From contig JAFAZM010000039.1 of assembly GCA_019239785.1 (NCBI GenBank), positions 1 through 7,780 on the forward strand: 7,780 nt of DNA, written 5' to 3'. The DNA comes from Sphingomonadaceae bacterium (GTDB lineage: Bacteria; Pseudomonadota; Alphaproteobacteria; Sphingomonadales; Sphingomonadaceae). Shown here piece by piece: positions 5,878 through 7,780 of the stretch. Numbering within the stretch: the stretch's first letter is position 1; each line of letters starts with the position of its first letter. The notes beneath the pieces were generated by a model. It had not been told where the DNA came from, ran no database searches, and saw only the letters and a program-made list of their open reading frames with translations. The position numbers were made by a program, and so were the translations under genes.

Positions 5878-5888
5878 TACCGGGCCAT

Positions 5889-5904
5889 CGGGAACGCATT
5901 CCCG
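5889..5904 (+). other. leader hairpin touching the ribosome binding site
   Basis: CGGGAA (5889-5894) and TTCCCG (5899-5904) form a perfect 6-bp stem with a CGCA loop. The stem ends in the first G of the G-run at 5904-5910 that acts as Shine-Dalgarno for the ATG at 5917 (GGGGGA at 5905-5910, 6 bp spacing). Folding could affect access to the site. No ligand-binding structure is recognisable. Confidence 0.35.
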
Positions 5905-5916
5905 GGGGGATTTGAA

Positions 5917-6390
5917 ATGGTCATCTTTCTGACGGCTCTTCTGGCGAGCGCCAAGCTCTTGCCGCTGATCGACAGGGAAGCGCTCGACCTTCAGGCGCGC
6001 GCGGAGGCCCTGCAGCCGCGCCATCATGTCGCGCAGCCGGCCCGCCGGCCCGCCGCGGCGGCGACGCCGGCGCGTCCGCCGGTCGCGATCGCGCGCCAGC
6101 CGGCGCCCCAGCCGGTAAAGCCCGCGGCCCAGCCGGTCCGCCAGGCCGCCGCGCCGGCGACTTTGCGCCAGCCAACGATCCGCCGCGCCACCGCCGGCAC
6201 CCCGCTCGACCTCGCCCAGATCACCACGATCTGCCGCGCCGCCGGCGAGCAGGACGATCCCGCCGCCTTCATCGGCCGCCTCAGCAGCGCCTATGCGCTC
6301 AGCGCCGACGACCGCACCTCGCTCCGCGCCAGCTGCGCCGCCTATCTCGCGGGGCGTGCGGACGCGCGGCGTTCGGGCGGGGCTTATTGA
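5917..6390 (+). CDS. Pro/Ala-rich exported or membrane-anchored protein of unknown function
   Basis: A 157-residue protein that I do not recognise. Residues 1-18 (MVIFLTALLASAKLLPLI) are hydrophobic and could be a signal peptide or single anchor, but there is no positive charge ahead of them. Residues about 38-90 are a low-complexity linker of Pro, Ala, Gln and Arg with repeats of the QPAPQPVKP type. Residues about 95-147 form a compact, probably helical domain with C106 and C140, which could pair if exported. The start is well supported by GGGGGA 6 bp before the ATG. The opposite strand carries a longer open frame (5824-6435), but it lacks a plausible ribosome site and reads as Arg/Gly-rich shadow protein. 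The gene is divergent from cysQ and convergent with the next gene, stop codons 14 bp apart. Confidence 0.7.
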   Translation: MVIFLTALLASAKLLPLIDREALDLQARAEALQPRHHVAQPARRPAAAATPARPPVAIARQPAPQPVKPAAQPVRQAAAPATLRQPTIRRATAGTPLDLAQITTICRAAGEQDDPAAFIGRLSSAYALSADDRTSLRASCAAYLAGRADARRSGGAY

Positions 6391-6404
6391 CGCATCCGCA
6401 AGGA

Positions 6405-6974
6405 CTAGAATCGCGTCGAAGCCTGTAGCCCGCATAGCTCGGCGGCGGGCGTGAAACGGACGAGGTTCAGCCTGCCGGATCGCCAGATATAGGTGCTGAT
6501 CCCGGCGCGACGCGTTCGTTCATTCGGTGAACCCACCACGATCAAGAGACGGCTGTCGCGCCGAAAATTGAGCGTGTCGACCTCCATCCTGCCGGTATCG
6601 ACGATCAATGCCTCGGCGCTCGCCAGCGCCTGGGGAAAATAGACATGTCCGGTCGTTGCGTCCGCAATCGCAATGCAGAGCGTGGCCGCGCCACAGCCGA
6701 TACGGATGATGGTATAGTGATCGGCGAAGTTCGGACCCTGTGCGGCCCCTTCCCTGATCGCCGTGCGGTAGCGTCGCGCCCTTCCGCTGCTCACATCAGG
6801 TTGAACGACACGGAACGAGTTTAGCGTGAGCCGCACGGCGTAATCGCGAAAAACTTCGTCGCCGAGCAGCCTGGCGAATGGAGCCGGGCAGGATGGTATC
6901 GAGGCGGAAGCCGCACCGCCCGAGAGCGGCGCCGCTGCGAGGCTGGACAGAGCGAAAATCGGAATAAGACGCAA
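6405..6974 (-). CDS. secreted protein of unknown function (TTG start)
   Basis: A 189-residue protein with a clear signal peptide: MRLIPIFALSSLAAAPLSGG, then an ASA-type cleavage site near residue 24. It begins with TTG; GGAGAAG lies just upstream (GGAG 6 bp from the start), and no ATG occurs in frame until residue 130, so the rare start is well supported. The mature part has C29, C94, C100 and C181, possibly two disulfides. The core AAQGPNFADHYTIIRIGCG (77-95) followed by IADATTGHVYFP (103-114) resembles a widespread uncharacterised periplasmic family with a GPNFAGHY-type motif and a GCG motif; I know no function for it. The later half looks beta-rich, with strands around 142-148 and 159-173. 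It ends 14 bp from the convergent Pro/Ala-rich gene. Confidence 0.82.
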   Translation of the reverse strand: MRLIPIFALSSLAAAPLSGGAASASIPSCPAPFARLLGDEVFRDYAVRLTLNSFRVVQPDVSSGRARRYRTAIREGAAQGPNFADHYTIIRIGCGAATLCIAIADATTGHVYFPQALASAEALIVDTGRMEVDTLNFRRDSRLLIVVGSPNERTRRAGISTYIWRSGRLNLVRFTPAAELCGLQASTRF

Positions 6975-6977
6975 GGG

Positions 6978-6984
6978 CTTCTCC
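6978..6984 (-). promoter_or_regulatory. ribosome binding site deciding a TTG start
   Basis: GGAGAAG on the minus strand ends 3 bp from the TTG at 6972-6974, and its GGAG core is 6 bp away. With the signal peptide beginning at that codon, it fixes TTG as the start. The remainder of the gap (6985-7095) shows no clear promoter, terminator or small gene. Confidence 0.65.
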
Positions 6985-7095
6985 GGTCAGCGAGTCAAAA
7001 TGAGTGCACCATCACCCTACTCCGACCTCATCCATCCGCATTGAGCTGAACTTTCTGCACGACGCTGCGCATGACAATGCGGCAGCGAGGGCCGC

Positions 7096-7602
7096 TCAAC
7101 AGGCCGAAAGATCCTGCACCGAGTGCAGCCGCACGGCGATACGCTTAAGAGGACACATGGCTTGCTGGACGCTGGTGAGGTTGAACGGGTTCAACAGCAC
7201 AACGGACCGGATTCCCCGAATGGGAGCGTAATATTCGGGATAGCCAAACGGAGTAGGGCCGCTGCGCTGCAGGCGGTGCATGAAAAGCAGGGCGCTTTCG
7301 GGAATGACGATATGAGCGATGCTCATCTCCATGACGGGAGAGGAAAGGATCAGATAGCGGCGATTGCCCGGCGTGGGTGCGGCATCCTTTATGACCACGT
7401 CCGCAAGGATTTCCGCGCAGACCTCCGGCCCCTCCCCGAAGTCGCATCGGACGGGCGGGCCGAGCCTGCCGGCCACGACCAGATCCGCTTGGACGAGCTG
7501 GACATCGAGCGGTAGCGGAGGGAGGTAATTCGAGAGAGCCGGCGACCCCGCCGTTGCGAACACTGCCGCCATCGCCCATGGGCACCGCATTCTCATGACC
7601 AT
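7096..7602 (-). CDS. predicted secreted protein of unknown function
   Basis: About 168 residues, not recognised. From the ATG at 7602 it reads MVMRMRCPWAMAAVFATAG..., a plausible signal peptide with positive charges and then a hydrophobic stretch ending near PALS. ATGs at 7596 and 7590 are equally possible, and none has a strong ribosome site. The mature part begins with VQLVQADLVVAGRLG, then two cysteines (RCDF and EVCAE) and strand-rich segments such as RYLILSSPV and HIVIPESALLFMHRL, suggesting a small beta-rich periplasmic domain. A C-terminal pair (AMCPL and the final cysteine) may make another disulfide. The frame is open upstream: a GTG at 7677 has AAGGAG before it, but those bases also read as codons of a transposase-like tail. 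It lies 121 bp upstream of the other secreted-protein gene on the same strand. Confidence 0.65.
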   Translation of the reverse strand: MVMRMRCPWAMAAVFATAGSPALSNYLPPLPLDVQLVQADLVVAGRLGPPVRCDFGEGPEVCAEILADVVIKDAAPTPGNRRYLILSSPVMEMSIAHIVIPESALLFMHRLQRSGPTPFGYPEYYAPIRGIRSVVLLNPFNLTSVQQAMCPLKRIAVRLHSVQDLSAC

Positions 7603-7659
7603 GGAATAGTCGACAATGGCGAAGGCGTCAGCCCGGTCTGGCGCCGCCCACCCCCACAT

Positions 7660-7779
7660 CCGGGATTCCGGCGACACAATACCTAATTCTCCTTCGGCCT
7701 TGGCCTGGGGTTTGCGGCGCTTGAGGCTTCGCCCGGTCCTCGTCTCGAGTGCTGCGACAAAGGCGTCACCGCCGCGCGG
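7660..7779 (-). pseudogene. possible 3' end of a REP-associated transposase gene, cut by the window edge
   Basis: The minus-strand frame entering at the right edge reads GGDAFVAALETRTGRSLKRR, followed by KPQAKAEGELGIVSPE. The pattern F-x3-LE-x3-GR-x-L-x-RKP and a terminal IVSPE resemble, from memory, the C-terminus of REP-associated (Y1-type) tyrosine transposases. No catalytic HUH or tyrosine motif lies inside the window, so this rests on the tail alone. There is no stop at the expected end; the frame runs without interruption into the secreted-protein gene and ends at 7096. It may be a degraded remnant, a transposase with lost stop, or a chance open frame. Confidence 0.45.
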
Positions 7780-7780
7780 A

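Noticed and set aside
5824..6435. Minus-strand open frame of about 200 codons opposite the Pro/Ala-rich gene
   Set aside because: Arg/Gly-rich composition typical of antisense shadow in GC-rich DNA, no ribosome site, and it overlaps the promoter region and the next gene.

Overview
The window is high-GC DNA that reads like an alphaproteobacterium, most probably a sphingomonad. This is inferred from codon use, from dense short GC-rich palindromes between genes, from the mix of alr, cysQ and GFA-type genes, and from a REP element at the left edge. No rRNA, tRNA, CRISPR array or complete insertion sequence is visible. All gene names come from reading motifs; no database search was run.

Layout from left to right. 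Bases 1-162 hold a REP-type inverted-repeat element nested in a second inverted repeat, then the first of four copies of a G/C-run palindromic repeat. A minus-strand block follows, probably one transcript read from right to left: an MHS-type major facilitator transporter (3788-2166), alanine racemase alr (2113-1079) and a calcineurin-like metallophosphoesterase (1047-163). Gaps in the block are 52 and 31 bp. A second repeat copy (3823-3924) separates it from a small GFA/CENP-V-type zinc protein (4344-3976, minus). That gene is divergent from a hypoxanthine/deoxyinosine DNA glycosylase of the uracil-DNA glycosylase superfamily (4354-4839, plus), with only 9 bp between the two starts. A third, more elaborate repeat copy (4861-4996) lies between the glycosylase and the convergent cysQ-like phosphatase (5720-4950, minus). 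A fourth copy (5737-5774) lies in the cysQ leader.

The right part (5721-7780) is less familiar. A promoter-like region with a perfect 7-bp inverted repeat precedes a small Pro/Ala-rich exported or anchored protein (5917-6390, plus). Two minus-strand genes for predicted secreted proteins of unknown function follow: 6974-6405, with a TTG start and a clear Shine-Dalgarno, and about 7602-7096. The second is in one open frame with what looks like the 3' end of a REP-associated transposase entering from beyond the right edge.

Most of the recognised genes are housekeeping: D-alanine supply for peptidoglycan, sulfur-assimilation nucleotide clean-up, repair of deaminated bases, and solute uptake. The main oddities concern repeats and junctions. 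Palindromic repeats supply the C-terminal tails of two enzymes and carry strong G-quadruplex patterns, two divergent genes share almost no intergenic space, the transporter has a roughly 100-residue periplasmic insert with a cysteine pair, and a transposase-like tail runs in frame into a secreted-protein gene. I see no convincing evidence of a new multi-gene defence or metabolic system.
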